Positions 18,001 to 32,600 of a stretch of DNA of 64,000 nt are shown piece after piece (position 1 is the stretch's first letter; every line of letters starts with the position of its first letter). The notes beneath the pieces were generated by a model that saw only the letters and a list, made by a program, of their open reading frames with translations, was not told the DNA's origin and made no database searches. Position numbers and translations under genes: made by a program. The DNA is from Ianthella basta (Eukaryota > Porifera > Demospongiae > Verongiida > Ianthellidae), in assembly GCA_964019415.1 (NCBI GenBank), contig OZ025875.1, positions 1,867,001 to 1,931,000 on the forward strand, read 5' to 3'.

Positions 18001-21000
18001 TGAAATTCCTGCATGCACAGATCTTTGTGTACTAGTGTATAGTGTAGCCTGGTTGTGCACAGCTGTCATTTGTCATGCTAACACATACAGTAGTTGTCAT
18101 GCTTGTCATTCACACCAGAACCTCAAACAGAACTGGGTTGTGAGGAATGCCTGAATGGTGGGACCTTCCTAGGTGATGCCTGTGCATGTGCCGAGGGATT
18201 CAGTGGAGCATACTGTGAAGTAGAAGGTGTGTTAAGCTTTAGCACAGAATGTCCCGAGGCTATCCAGTGTTGCCGTGTAGCCAATTGGGATGCTACTGAA
18301 TAATTACTGTATGTGTACTTGCACTGTATCTGCCCTGTACTCACCTTATGTACGTATTGTATTGTGTACGTGCACCCCAGCCACTGAGCCATACATCCCA
18401 TGTGGTGATTTCTGCAACAATGGCTATTGTGACTACACTTGTGGTACATGTGTCTGCCATCCCTTTGTCACTGGAGAGTACTGCAATGAAACTCTGAGTG
18501 AGTGCTATAATCGCATGCAACAACTCACATGGCAGTCACATGCACCATATTGTATACAATTCCACATCTTGTATTCCAGTTACCCCATGTGCTGGCTATT
18601 ATTGCTTCAATGGTGGTGAGTGTGTGGAGGATGCAGATGGCAACAGTCACTGTCAGTGCGGGGAACAGTATGATGGCGAATACTGCCTGCAACAGAGTGA
18701 ATGTGAGCATACTCTCTACTTTGTAGACCTATAATATTACATTCTGTCTGCAAAATGTTTATTACTAGCATCCTCTGCCACACAGCCTGCTTCTGCTTGA
18801 ATGGTGGCTTTGGTTGTGACAATGACACAGTCAACGGGACATGTACCTGTCTGGAGAACTACACGGGAGAGCATTGTGAATCTGAGATCTGTGAGTCCAG
18901 TACAGGTGGCTGAGCCTGAGGAATGTCAGGAATGTCATGTATGCAGTGGGGGCAGTGCTGCTATTGGTACTGGTACTATTGCAGCATGAGTAGCATGTGA
19001 ACTGTGCATGTTCATGGTTGGGTATGTAGTGTAGATGTGAAATGTGCATTGTTGTTCATTGGGTACGGCATATCTTCACATGTTTCTAGTCCCTATATGT
19101 GCACCAAGTCTCCATGCCTACAAAAGCTTGTCTAGCGTGCATTAAATCGCACATGAGCAGTGTCCTTGGCACCTACTGGTACTCCTCATGCCTCTTGGTG
19201 CATTTGCAGGCACTCCTGGATGCCTGCCGAATGAATACTGTGACAATGGGACCTGTTACTGCCATCCTGCCTATACTGGAGAGAACTGCAGTGAGGGTGA
19301 GTACAGTTGAGGGGTTGAGTGATATCATTTCTGTGTATATATGTGGTGAGTAACAGACATTCCAGGTTCTGTATATGGTCAAGGCTGTCTCTAATTCAGA
19401 GAGCTTCAGAGAGAGTCCTAATGCCTCTTTTGAGATATATTTTATCACTGACAGTTGCTCCGGGTTACATTTTGTCTGCACCATGTGTAGAGCTGTGACA
19501 CTCAACTCAACTCACCACTCAACTCAGTATGCTACTGCTGGTTTTTGACAAAACCTCTTTGTAAACTGTGGGTAGTGCTATTTAAGGATACTGGCACATC
19601 AGCGAATGGTAGTGCATGCTATCAGTCTGTGTCTAAGGTACAGCAATGACTGCTCACATTTTTAGAGTTCATTGCACGATTGCATAAAATTATGTAAATT
19701 CAGCAGTGACGTGTAGCACTGCTGAATACATAGCCTTCCATACTAGTACTGTGTAGGTGTGTTTTGTGGTTTTAGTGAATTCAGGTAATATCTGATATAC
19801 AGATATGCATATGTACAGTGCTAAAAATCCATTCTATATTGGCTGTAGTGTGTATGCCCTATCCTTCTAATTGGTGTGTAGTGGCATATGTGGAATGTGG
19901 CAATTACTACTGCTTCAACCAAGGAATCTGCCAGAATAACACCTGCCTGTGTGCTGAGGGATTTGGAGGGGACTACTGTTTGGACAGTGAGTGTGAACTA
20001 ACAGTCTGTGCAAGGCAGTAGAATAGCATAGATAACTGTGTATACACAGAATGCTTAGGTACTTATGCACTTAAGCATACTTATACATTTCTGACTAGTG
20101 TTCATATAATTATACAATGCAAATATAAACTTTCAATGACTGCATAATTCCAACTTCCTTTCTAAAAAATCTCATTTAACTTTTTTGTGCAACTGACTGT
20201 GTTTGTGTAGATATCACAGAATGTGAGGCCAATGATACAGCCTGTGACGGTAAGTTGCACACATGCAGTTGCAGCCAATGTGGTCTATTTTACTCCTTTT
20301 GTCTGACTGTGTGCTGGTCTGCAGGTGACTGCTTTCAACCTGCCGAGATCTGTGGAGATGGCTACTGTGTGTATGGAGACTGCATTAATGGCTCCTGTAC
20401 ATGCTTTGAGAACACAACTGGTGTTTACTGTGAAACTGTACTAGGTATGGGTCCAAAATAGCTTAAACACAGCATTTAGTTTGTGTATGCAGTTTGTCAA
20501 TTTCTCAGCTTTCATTGCCCATTTGTATCCTCAATCACTGTTCCTCCTACGTATACACATTGACCTTTTATATCGAATCAATCTCAAGCCTCATTGAGCA
20601 ATGTTGCACTGTACGTGTTTCCTACATCCTTGTACAGCTCCCACATCCCCACCAATTGGTTTCACTTTTGAGCTACTGAACTCCTCCTTGTCCTGGCAAC
20701 CACCGCTGGGCTATGAGCGCCTCCATGAGCAGTATGCCTTGTGGTACTACCTCTTGTTGGAGGACCGTGACAGAGGAACTGAAAGCATCATGGACACAGA
20801 CCTAACCAGCTTCCTCTTTGAGGACCTTGAACCCGGCACACATTACTGTGTCTCTGTCAGAGCTGTTTCCTCTGGAGGATATGGGGTGTACAGTGAGAAG
20901 GAGTGCTTCAACACTACAGCTGTTATGTTAGGTAAGTGAGAGGAAGTATATATCACGCTACAGATGACAGACAAGTGCAGGTTACTTCATCTTGGTTGAA

Positions 21001-23624
21001 GCTTGTGTGATCATAATGTTATGCATGTGGGTGCATCAATTGTCTTTGGTGTAGCTCCTCCCTGCTTCTGCCTGAATGGAGGATATTACAATGGAAGTGA
21101 CTGTGTGTGTGTGAACAACTACTTTGGAGTATTCTGTGAAAACTCCAGCAGAATTGGTGAGTGAAGATTGTATAAGTAATTACGATGGTAATAACGTGAT
21201 GTGACGTAAGGTGAAGTGCCAAAGTCAAAAGTGGCCCAGTGCAGGACGACTCAATCTGCCCAACAGCATTGTTAGTACTGTGGTTTGAGAAGTCAAGCTA
21301 GCTAACTACATACAACATCTGACTTAGGCATTTGGCCTAGTGAAGCATTTGGTTGAGTTCCCATATAGAATCGAAATGCCCCATTGACTGGTAAACTCTA
21401 TTGTACCCATCAGACAGTTATACTGCAGATTGGCAGGTCTCATTTGGGAGTATCAAGGTGCTCCAAACATAGGCAACATTCCTCCTCTATTTATACAGGC
21501 AACATTGCTGTGACAATCTAATACTGTACGGTATATGTGTACTGTATTGTATATGTGTGTGTATTGCATAAAGGAGTACTCATACTGTATACACTGGTGT
21601 GCTGAATTGTATTGTTTACAGCAATATGTACAGTTTCGTGGCCCATTAAACAGTGCCATGGCTCATCACTTCATATACTCTCAACTACATAACAAAACAA
21701 CCCCCCTGCACCGCCAATGCTTTACACCAAGTGTACTATAGTCTGTGTATTTGAAACTCAGAGAAAGAACTGTAATAGACACAATTAACTGGCTATATAC
21801 TAGTACCATGTTTTAGTGGCACACAAGGTACTCATTTGTTCAGAGTGGCATGAATGAATGGCATGAATATTAGATGGAGATCTTCTCGCATTTGTGCACA
21901 CTTAATCTCCCACTTTGTACAAATCTGTTGTCATGTACAGTGCTTATACCAGCCCCCAAAAATGACGTACTGTTTGATGATATACTAACAATTGTCAATA
22001 AAAAGTACGAATTGTTCACACGTCAAGTATGTATAGCTGATATGTGCTTTCCCTACGCCGCCCTGTCATGACTAGAATAGTAAGTGACTTCACTGGGATG
22101 GTAAGGTGTGTGTGTGTGTCAGATGACACTCCGCAGCTGTGTAGTGTGAGTCATTACCTATGTATCAGTTTGTGTATTTAGATACGTGTACAGGAAATAT
22201 CAGGCACGTTGAAACAGGAAGAAAGTCGTATATTATCTTTCCTGGAATGTGATTTTGTTTCCTGTGTTCTCCTGGAGACAAGGGGAATCGCTTATCCAAC
22301 TTCATCTTATCCCTCGCTCACTTTGTGCACATTTGTATCTGCCTGGGTTCTCATCTGTACACTATCATATTGGGAAATAACTCTCAGACATTACTGGTAT
22401 CATGACTCTACTCATAGGTGTATGTATCAAAGGCTGGGCTGGTGGAACCATATCATGCTGTGTATATAACTTGTATGTGTCGGTCATGGTACTAAGGTGC
22501 AAATAGTGTCTACAAAGTGCCAAATAATTTGAAAGTGAAAACCTGTTTGAGAATGCATGTATATGTACGTATGTCTCTCCTGGCAGCTCCCTCTGCACCT
22601 CGCAATCTGTCCTTCACTCCTGAGGGTGTACTCAATGACAGCATCACACTTACTTGGAGTACCCCTGAAGACCCCAGTAGTGGTGTCCGGTTCTATGAGC
22701 TCCTGCAGTCATCATTTGATGGGAATGTTTCTGTGAACACGACAGACAACACCACTATGATAGTGCTGCCTAACCTAGTCCCTGGTACCCAGTACAATTT
22801 CGCGGTGAGGGCATTCACAATTGTCTTTGGACCATACAGTGATCAGCTCAGTGTACACACTGCTGATGGTGAGGAGATTGGGCACTCCTATTGATGTTTC
22901 AAGCTGCATAATGGATGCTGTAGTGAATAGAATGGATCTTTCTCTTTCTCTCCCTCATTTAGTACCTTTGATGCCTCAGAATGTCATAGCCATCAGCACT
23001 GGTTCCACCAACATATCAGTGAATTGGACAGAGCCTGCTGTGTCTTTTCGTGAGTATACTAGCATGACTGGACAGCTACGTATTGACTGTATGCATCTTT
23101 AATGTCTATAGCACAAGGTCATGGTTTTGATCACATCAACTTTAGAGTAGGTTGACTTTCTTCATGTGCTTCATGTGCCCATGCATGACTAACAGACTAA
23201 GTGACTGTCTGAGTCAGACCCATATCCCAGCTGCAGCAAGTGTAAACTCATGCAGTACCTCTGTACCACAATAGTACGGTACACTTTCTTCACTCTTTCT
23301 CAGCCCACAACAACAGCCAGACCACTTATGAGGTGCAGTACCGAGGAGTAGCCACTCCTAATAATGTGAGTGGAGCTTTCTTTGAAGCAGTCACTGAACC
23401 TGCTGGGGTGATGTTGTCCTATGACATTCTTGGTCTGATGGCCTACTCTACCTACAATGTGTCTGTGAGAGCAACAAACCAGTATGGAGTGGGAGAGTTT
23501 AGTGAGGAAGTGACTGTGCAGACAGAGGAAGGAGGTTAGTGTACACTGAATTTATTATACATTGTGTCTGCTGTGCAATGAACTGGAACTTTAACGTTAA
23601 CATTGTACATTATACTTCTGCTCA

Positions 23625-23661
<37 letters not shown>

Positions 23662-26600
23662 CACGCACACACACACACACACACCATACATTTCAGCCTG
23701 GTTCCCTATAAAATAATCATGCTGTGCCTACATGCATCTGTATGTACTTATCTATACAATGTGCTGCATGTTCTGTAGCAATGATTATCCAAACGTCATG
23801 TACAGTGTTTACTAGCACATCTGCTCCTTATTAAATCAGCAATGTAGAGTAACATGTTGTTAGGTGTAATGCATTTCTGTTGTGCTCTATAACGATTTGA
23901 TACATACTTATGTCATGTCTTTCCATGCAGCTCCTTCAGCACCACTGAATCTGACCTTTCCTCTTGGAGGGGTTTTCAATGACAGCGTCACACTTACCTG
24001 GCATTCTCCTAAGAACCCCAATGGCATTGTCCAGTACTATCAGCTGCAGCAGTCATCTCCAAGTGGGGTTGTCTTCGTGAATGCAACAAGCAATGCTACC
24101 TCAACGGTACTGTCTAACCTAGTCCCTGGTACCCAATATAATTTTTCAGTGAGGGCCTTCACTGTGGCCTTTGGACCATTCAGTGCTCAGCTCAGTGTAC
24201 ACACTGCTGATGGTGAGGATGATGCTCTGCCTGTGACTGCAGGCCAGGGCGAGTACCTTCCTGCTTAATAGAGAGTAGAAGAGAAGTCAATTGCTTATCA
24301 CTCTTCTCTTCCTTCCTCCTCCTGTGTAGTTCCTTCAGTGACTCAAGTTGTCAATGCCACCAGCAGTAATTCTACTACTGTGTTGGTGACTTGGATTGAG
24401 CCTGAGGTGTTTTTCCGTGAGTGCATGCAGAACTGCACCAATGTGGCTAAATGAGCTCCATAAACATAGCTGTGTGTGTTACTCCATACATGAGTGAGTT
24501 GGTGGTTGCTAGTTTGAACAATGACAACTTCTGAATTGGATCTGACTCTTAACTGTAGTGTGTGTAAGTTTGATTATAGTTGTATTGTAGTTTATGCTAA
24601 TACCTCCTCCCTCTCTCAGCTCAGAACAACAGCCTGACCACTTATGAGGTGCAGTACCGAGGAGTAACCACTCCTAATAATGAAAGTGGAGCTTTCTTTG
24701 AAGCAGTCACTGAACCTGCTGGAATGACGCTGTACTATAACATTCTTGGTCTGATGGCCTACTCTACCTACAACGTGTCTGTGAGAGCAACAAACCAGTA
24801 TGGAGTGGGAGAGTTTAGTGAGGAAGTGACTGTGCAGACAGAGGAGGGAGGTTAGCGCATGCCATATCATGTGCAGATCATGTAATGTGTACATTGCATA
24901 GTGTGCTAGTGGTGGCTGTGCTGAAGTTACATCATGAATGCATATTCAGTGCAACATGTTATGCATATCTTATAAGCTCTCCAACATGTTATGCATATCT
25001 TATAAGCTCTCTGTGTCACCCCCACAGTTCCATCTATTCCCCTTGGAGTTGTACTACAGAACAGTACATCCACCTCCCTGCAAGTTTCTTGGTCCACACC
25101 CACTTTCAGTAATGGACCCAACCTCACATATCGTGTGGAGTACACAGGTCTGGATACAGAGAATCCAGTGAATGACTCATTCTTCATGACCTTCTTCCTG
25201 GAGAGCAGCATTACTTCAGTGACCATCAGTGGCCTTGTGCCATTCTCCACCTATACCATTGGAGTGAGAGCTAGCACAAGTGTAGGTGCTGGTCCCACTG
25301 CATTCATTAATGCCACCACTGCAGCAGCTGGTGAGTGATAGCAGTGAGCTTTCACAAGGGAAAGTGTTGATGCAGAAATGCACAATACACGCGCACGCAC
25401 GCACACACACACATGCACACACACACACACACATACACACAAATGCACAGTCACATACATGCACATGCACATGCACACACACACATGCATGCACACACAC
25501 ACATACACTCTTACAGACTATATATGGAGTAAGCAAAATTGAATGTACTTACTACATTGTACTTATGTATGTATAGTACTGATTACAGTGAAACCCCTGT
25601 AATCCGCCCCCCATTAATCCGCCAAACCCGCAAATCCGCCCGAGTTTCCCAAGAACAAATTAGTACATTTTAGTTTTACAGTACCTCGTTAATCCGCCAA
25701 TCTCATTAATCCATAGTTTCAAGTCCTTTGTGTCAAAAATTGATTCTTATAATCTATTATATTTGAGCACATATACCGTCTTCTCTTGATTTAAGAAGAT
25801 AAGGTGATGATGTGATGTATGCTTCTGACACTTTTCTCAATTCTCTCCACAGCTCCATCACAGCCTCAGTCTCTGATGACTGATTCCATCAATGCCACTG
25901 CTGTATCGGTAGTGTGGGACCCTCCACTGATTCCAAATGGAAATTTAAACTACACAGTTGACATACAAATCTCAGGTTCTTCTCCATTTACAGCAAGAGT
26001 GTCAGTTGACACCACTGAGGAGTTTGGAGGTCTTAGTCCAGCTACAATGTATGTTGTGACTGTTAGAGGCATGACTTCAGGAGGCACTGGTGAAGCTATC
26101 TCCCTGGCTGTGACAACTCGTCCCTGTGAGTGGTAACACTGACATGCATGTGATGTTTTGGTGCTTTTCTATTGTGATTACTGTAGTTCAGGTAACTGCA
26201 TGAAATACAGTGCAATGACAAATTATAATGCCATTGATACTCTAGTATGCATTCCCATTTGCCCTGCTCTCTGTGTGCAGTGACTCCAGAAGGCAGTGTG
26301 TTTGTGATGCCTCAGAATGTGTCCATCAGTGAAGGGAACAGTGTCACTTTCATGTGTGTGGTTGACGTGGCTGGTAGTTATGAGCTACAATGGAGCCACA
26401 ATGATGAGGTGCTGCCGGGAGAGAACCAGTCCTTGCTGAATGTGAATGCTGTCACTGCAAGAGAACCAGTCCTTGCTGAATGTGAATGCTGTCACTGCAG
26501 CACAAGGAGGGAACTACACTTGTTCAGTTGTCAATGTAGCTGGGAGTGGCATGGATGAAGGGATACTCTATGGTATGTCTCATTACTCAAGCCATGCTCA

Positions 26601-29600
26601 ACGAGCATACAGTATCATACACACATATGTACAGTATATGATGTGGGTTTATGGGCACTACTTCTTAGCTGTGCATTGCTTTGCTGATGGATTTAGCCTC
26701 ACCAATCTCATTTGCCACTTAATGGAAGATACTTCACTGTACCTGTTGGCACAGAAACTCTTATGGAGCGTTGTACCGTAACTGATGAAGACCCTCGTGG
26801 TCGAAACATTTTTCTGGAACCAGACCTACAGCTATGTGAATGCTCATCAACGCTCCAGAAATCTGCTAGACAATGTGGCATGAGCCTCTACCACATTAAC
26901 AGCAACTCGATCTTGCCAACAGTAACCTTATTTCTATACTCAAGTGGGCTAGCTAGATGTAATGTCTGGATATGAGCCTGATAGGTGAATTAGTTTCTCA
27001 GTGATATTTGACATGTTGGCTCTTTCCTCTTCTACTTGCAGTCAATGCCTCCTTTGTACAGCACCCAATGTCAGTAGTGATCTCAGTGGGAGAGAATGCT
27101 ACTCTCTCCTGTTCTGTTGTTGGCTTCCCTGCTCCTGATATTGACTGGACCAGAGATGGAGTGGAGGTCCAAGGAAGTAGTAGAATTGAAATAAAGACCT
27201 TGTCACAAGGTCCCCACACAACTCAGAGCTCCCTCACAATCACAAGTGCCACTGTGAATCTCACTGGAATGTATCACTGCCGTAGTATCACCACTATTGA
27301 GGGATTCCCCCCTGAAGTTGTTGAAAGCACCTCAGCAAGCATTATTGTACAAGGTACACAGTACACGAGCCCTACAATGAACAAGTACAGTTATCGTTCT
27401 TCAAAATTTATGTGAAAATTGTTGGACAGTATGTGTTACTGTGACGAATGATAGCTCTGAAAATTAATGTAAGGTACTGCACTACCCCTAACCAGCCTAT
27501 TACATTGATATACTTCAGTGTCAAAGAGACTGTTGGCACTCACTCCATCCTACTGATTGGCAACCAGTGATTGCCTCACTAGTCATGAAGACAAAGATAG
27601 TGGAGCCACAGTCATCTGTTTTGCCATTAGCTTGATCATCATACCTTATATACTTTAGCTACCCCCTTTTCAGCCTACTCTACTATTGTGAAATCTGTAG
27701 CAGACATGTCTAGTCTTCCTGCCAGTTAACTATCTCCCATTGCTCACGCACCCTTAACATTGCACACAGCTCAACGTGCATAAGATGAAATTTACTGAAT
27801 TAGCATGTACGTACTGTGCACAGTTTAGAATGTACTGTACACATTTGTTGTGAAATTTGCTGTCTCTGTTTCTTTTTCCTCCAGGTCCTCCTGACAGACC
27901 TGTGATAATGCAGTTGCTGGCCAACACTACATCTCTCTACTTGTCATGGGAGGAGCCAGCTGACAACAATGCTCCTATTTCATTCTACCACATCATGTGG
28001 CAAGTGGTGGACGACGAAAGAGGAAATACGTCACTACCTACTACTACTAATACGTCACTAACAAGCACTACTGAATTGTATGTAGATGATCTAACCCCAT
28101 TCACTGTGTACTCTGTGCAAGTGGTGGCTGAGAACAGTGTTGGGTTCAGTGCACCGAGTGTGCCCAGGACAGTGATGACTGCAGAAGGAAGTGAGTGTGT
28201 GTGTTTGTTTGTGCACACATGCGGTATTCATGACTTGCTGCTCTATTCTGGTACTGTATACTGTACGTACATTCTCAGTTCGTAGGGTATAAGTAGTTTA
28301 TACAGTATAGTGAATCCACATCTGAGAACTACAGAAGTACATACAAAATAAGATCAATGTGAGTTTTTGCGAGCTCTATTCTATTGCTGAGAAATGAAAG
28401 CAAGTTGAATGTGAACCTAGAAAGAGCGTAAATGGTAGATGTTATGTAACGTACAGCAGTGCTGGTGGTTATGTATCTGTGCAAATGGTCTGGGTATGAA
28501 TCAGCAAGCACACTTTTCAGAGAAGAGAACAGGTGCAATCAGCAATATCCATCAAATGGGAATGGTGCCATTGGTGTACAATAACATTTTGAATACAGCT
28601 CGCCTACAAATGCTACATTATATATATGTCACGTACGTACAAATGATGTGCAAGAATACTACATAATTATAAGTTTGTACATGAACTTCTCTCCTAATTT
28701 GATGCTAGCCCCATCTTCACCAGTGGATCTCATGACAATAGACAATCTGAGGGAGACACGAAGACTTACCATAACATGGGCAGAACCAGTGATAACTAAT
28801 GGAAATGTATCATCTTACGATATACAGTACAGTGGAATCAGCAGTGTAAACGCAGTTTCAAGTAACTTCTCCCAGGTCCAGATGTTGTCTGTTGCTAGCA
28901 CCATGGCACTACTGCAGGACTTGGTTCCCTTCTCAGTCTACAACATTTCAGTCAGGGCCTCCACTGGAGCTGGACCTGGTCCTTACAGTGCAGAGATATC
29001 TGTTAGAACTTTAGAGGATGGTGAGTGTGTATGCAGGAGGACAAGTGCATACACACTGTATAATGTACACACTGTACACTTGTATAATGTACCATATTTG
29101 GCTGTATAGAGGCCAAGCTCAAATTAAGGCTGGGATTCAATTGGAAAACCGGGGTCAGAGCCACAATTCTTAAATAGAGGTCGAGTTGCAAATAGAGGGT
29201 GGGTTCAAATTGATGCCAGGTCTAGAATCCACACAATGCGACTCTTCAGATCTGAGGAGCACACTTTCGGTATGAATCGAATGCATCGCGACGCATGGTG
29301 ACTGAGGAAGTCCCCTCTGCAGTAGCATTGTCTGAGAGTAAGCGCATAGTGTATGTACTTCTTGCAGCTATAGGAATGAAGTGAGTGCAGAAGAACCATG
29401 AAAGAAGCCACTGCGAGGGAGATGGACGTCACTAGATTAGACTGAATTGTGATGTTGGGTGACTTCTAAGGACTCATGCCTTCTAAAAAGAGCTCAGCAC
29501 GTATGGATTTCAACAGCAACCATGTGTTAACTCTGATTTTATACAGGAAACATGGCTAGAAATCAGTTCCTTTGTACCAGATTTTAAAAAGGCCAGTCTC

Positions 29601-32600
29601 GAATACATAGAATTGAATAGGGGCTGGGTCTAAAACCTCTTGAAGGCAATAGAGGCCTTACCTCTATTCGGAAAAATACGGTATGTGTGTATATGTAAAT
29701 GGTCATGCATTTGTGAGTATGTGAAGTTGTACATTGCATTAATTGATTCTTGTGATGTCCCATTCCTTGTCCTCAGTTCCCTCTACTCCATTGGAATTGC
29801 GGGTGACAGATACCAATTCAAGTGGGTTCACTCTTGAGTGGAACCTTCCCAGCACTCCAAATGGAATCATTGACTTCTACCAAGTGGAACTATTCACAGA
29901 CAACAATCTAGACCTGCCTACATTGAGCCCCATCAATGTTAGCAATACATCATACACCTTCACTGGCCTGGCACCTTTCACTGGGTATTCAGTCCAAGTG
30001 TGTGCCTACACCATTGGATGTGGTGACATTGCTACCTTGAATGTTACAACATTGGGAGGTGAGGAAGAAATTCAGCAATAGCTGGGCAGAGTGCCACAAA
30101 TCTATGTACATACTTGTACTGATAGCACATTACATTATATTGACACTTAATTGCAATATTTATTGTATAATACTGTTTGTTCCAGTGCCCCCCAAAGTAT
30201 CCCCCTCAGATGGAATGGTCAGCAAGCCATCAAACTTGGGAGATTCAGTGACCATTGCCTTCACTGTCGTAAATGTGCCTGTTCCAAATATCACAAGGGA
30301 GGGAATCCAGTGGATGTTCATGGGAAGTGGAGGTGCTGTCAACCTCTCCTGCACTAGTACCCTCAAGTACACCTTCTCTGATGACTGCCTCAACCTCACT
30401 GTGAACAACACAGTGGGCAGTGATGCTGGCCTCTACCAGATAACAATCACAACTGAAGCTGGAGCAGGGATGAGTGCAGTTGGGATATCAGTCAGTGGAG
30501 GTGAGTTGTGAGAAGAGATACTGTAATGTAAATATGCATGTATGTAAGTGCACTCCACCATAGTACAGGTCAGTACATATTGTCACATGCCATTTTGCAC
30601 TGCAGTTCCACCTGAGATAGTGACTACTCTAGTGAACACTACCCGGGCCCAAGGAGGCTCCCACATGTTTGTGTGTGCAGCAGTGGCTGATCCTCGTCCT
30701 GTGTTTACATTCCGCTTCAATGGGGAGAGAATTACATCCAACAACTCAAAGTATTCCTTTGTCCTTAGCAACAATCTTGGCACTCTGACTGTGTTCAACC
30801 TACAAGGCAGTGATGAAGGGACCTACACCTGTTCTGCTTCCAACAGATATGGAAGTGTGAGCACTGCAGCTATACTAACGGTGCAAGGTGTGTTTGGCGC
30901 ATGCACAACTGTTCTATATTGGGCTCAAGCTCAAGCCCCTTTATTGGTGTCAAATGCATACTTATTAATGTGGATTACTGCAGCAATACTTCTTCTTGAT
31001 GTTGATATTTCTTTCTTCTCAGTTCCCCCCACTATTGTCTTCTCCCCTTCTGCTGTCCGTGATGTTGTGAGGGGAGAAAACTTGGTTGCCTCATGTCGAG
31101 CTAATGCTGATCCACCACCAATGATTCAGTGGTTCAGAGGAAACCAGATGCTTAATGATGGAGACCAGTTAGGAAATGTATCAATATCACAAAGCTTTGA
31201 AGGCTCTGATCCCAGCAGCCAGCTCACTGTGACAGACGTCACATCTGATGATGCAGGGATGTATTCCTGTGTGGCAGTCAACAGTCTGGGAAATGATTCT
31301 AAGTCATTTCTAGTCAATGTTGTGGGTGAGTCAGCTCCAATCCATTACAAGTTGGTATTCAGTACCAATGCTATCCTCCCATTGCTGTAATCATTCTGAT
31401 CTGTATCTTTACTTTGTATGCAGTGAGGCCCAACATAACTGGTATTACGAGAAGTGTGAATGGTTCAGAGGAACAAGCACTGTATCATGAAGGGACGTTG
31501 ACATTGGTTGAATTCACTCCCCAGCTTGTGCTGACATGTAAAGCTTATGGCAGTCCTCCACCTGAAATTGCCTGGCTAAATAATGGCGTTGCTCTGCAAA
31601 ACATTCCAGTTAGAAGGACCATCACAGTTGAAGATGGAGGATCACTTGGTGAACTGGGTAACATCACCCGGTCCACTCTCAGCCTCTCAGAGGTGCAGCT
31701 ATCTGATGCAGGAGAGTACACTTGTAGAGCAATCAGTGGCAATGTGTCCCCCATCCCTGGTACCACAGCGTGGACATTCAAATTTGCAGTCACTGGTGAG
31801 TATTTTTTACCTTGGTTGTCGAATGCGCTTTGTTTTGAAGTGTGCTATACTTGATGTGGTTCCTTCCAACTAATCCCACTGTGCTTACGTATATTACCAT
31901 TTGTGTTGTATACCTTTCAGAAAAAAATGAATGTGACCCCAATCCTTGTCAGAACAATGGCAAGTGTGAGGATGGAGTGCAAAACTACACATGCAATTGC
32001 ATATCCTTCCTTGAGGATGGTGTTAGGAATTTTTACACAGGAAGGAACTGTGCTGAAAGTGAGGGAGGATAAGTTATCACTAGTAATGACTTGTTGTACA
32101 TTGCATTATACTCTTTTGTATCCACAGAGGTTGACAATCGAGTAGCCCCCTCTCTTACCAACACTCCCGTAAATATGACGGTGGATCTCAATGACAAGGT
32201 AGTCCTGAGCTGCTCTGCTACTGGCAACCCCACCCCAAACATTCAGTGGTACAAGGATGGCATTGCAATTAAGGGCCCTCAGGCCTTTGGAAATGAGTTT
32301 GTGATCACAGAAACAACCCCCAAAGAACGAGGATTCTATCAATGTGTAGCCTCCAGCAGCTTTGGTCCACCAGCAAGATCTGATGAAGTATCAATATTAA
32401 TCAATGGTGAGAACCTTTCAACACTCAACTGAGACTGCAACTGACTAACAATGTGTCAATGTATCATTGTGCAGGTATTGTTCAATTTCGCATTCAAATT
32501 GTCTTTGGGAGTAGGAGGAAACGACAATCCAATGCCAATGCTGACATTATAGAGACTGTGAGCGACTTAACATACTGGTACATACTAGGTAACCATTGGA

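Noticed and set aside
26573-26990. Extra coding exon between the two Ig exons of gene B
   Set aside because: The open frame has no Ig or FN3 residues and no phase-1 acceptor/donor pair; the sequence looks like an old repeat.
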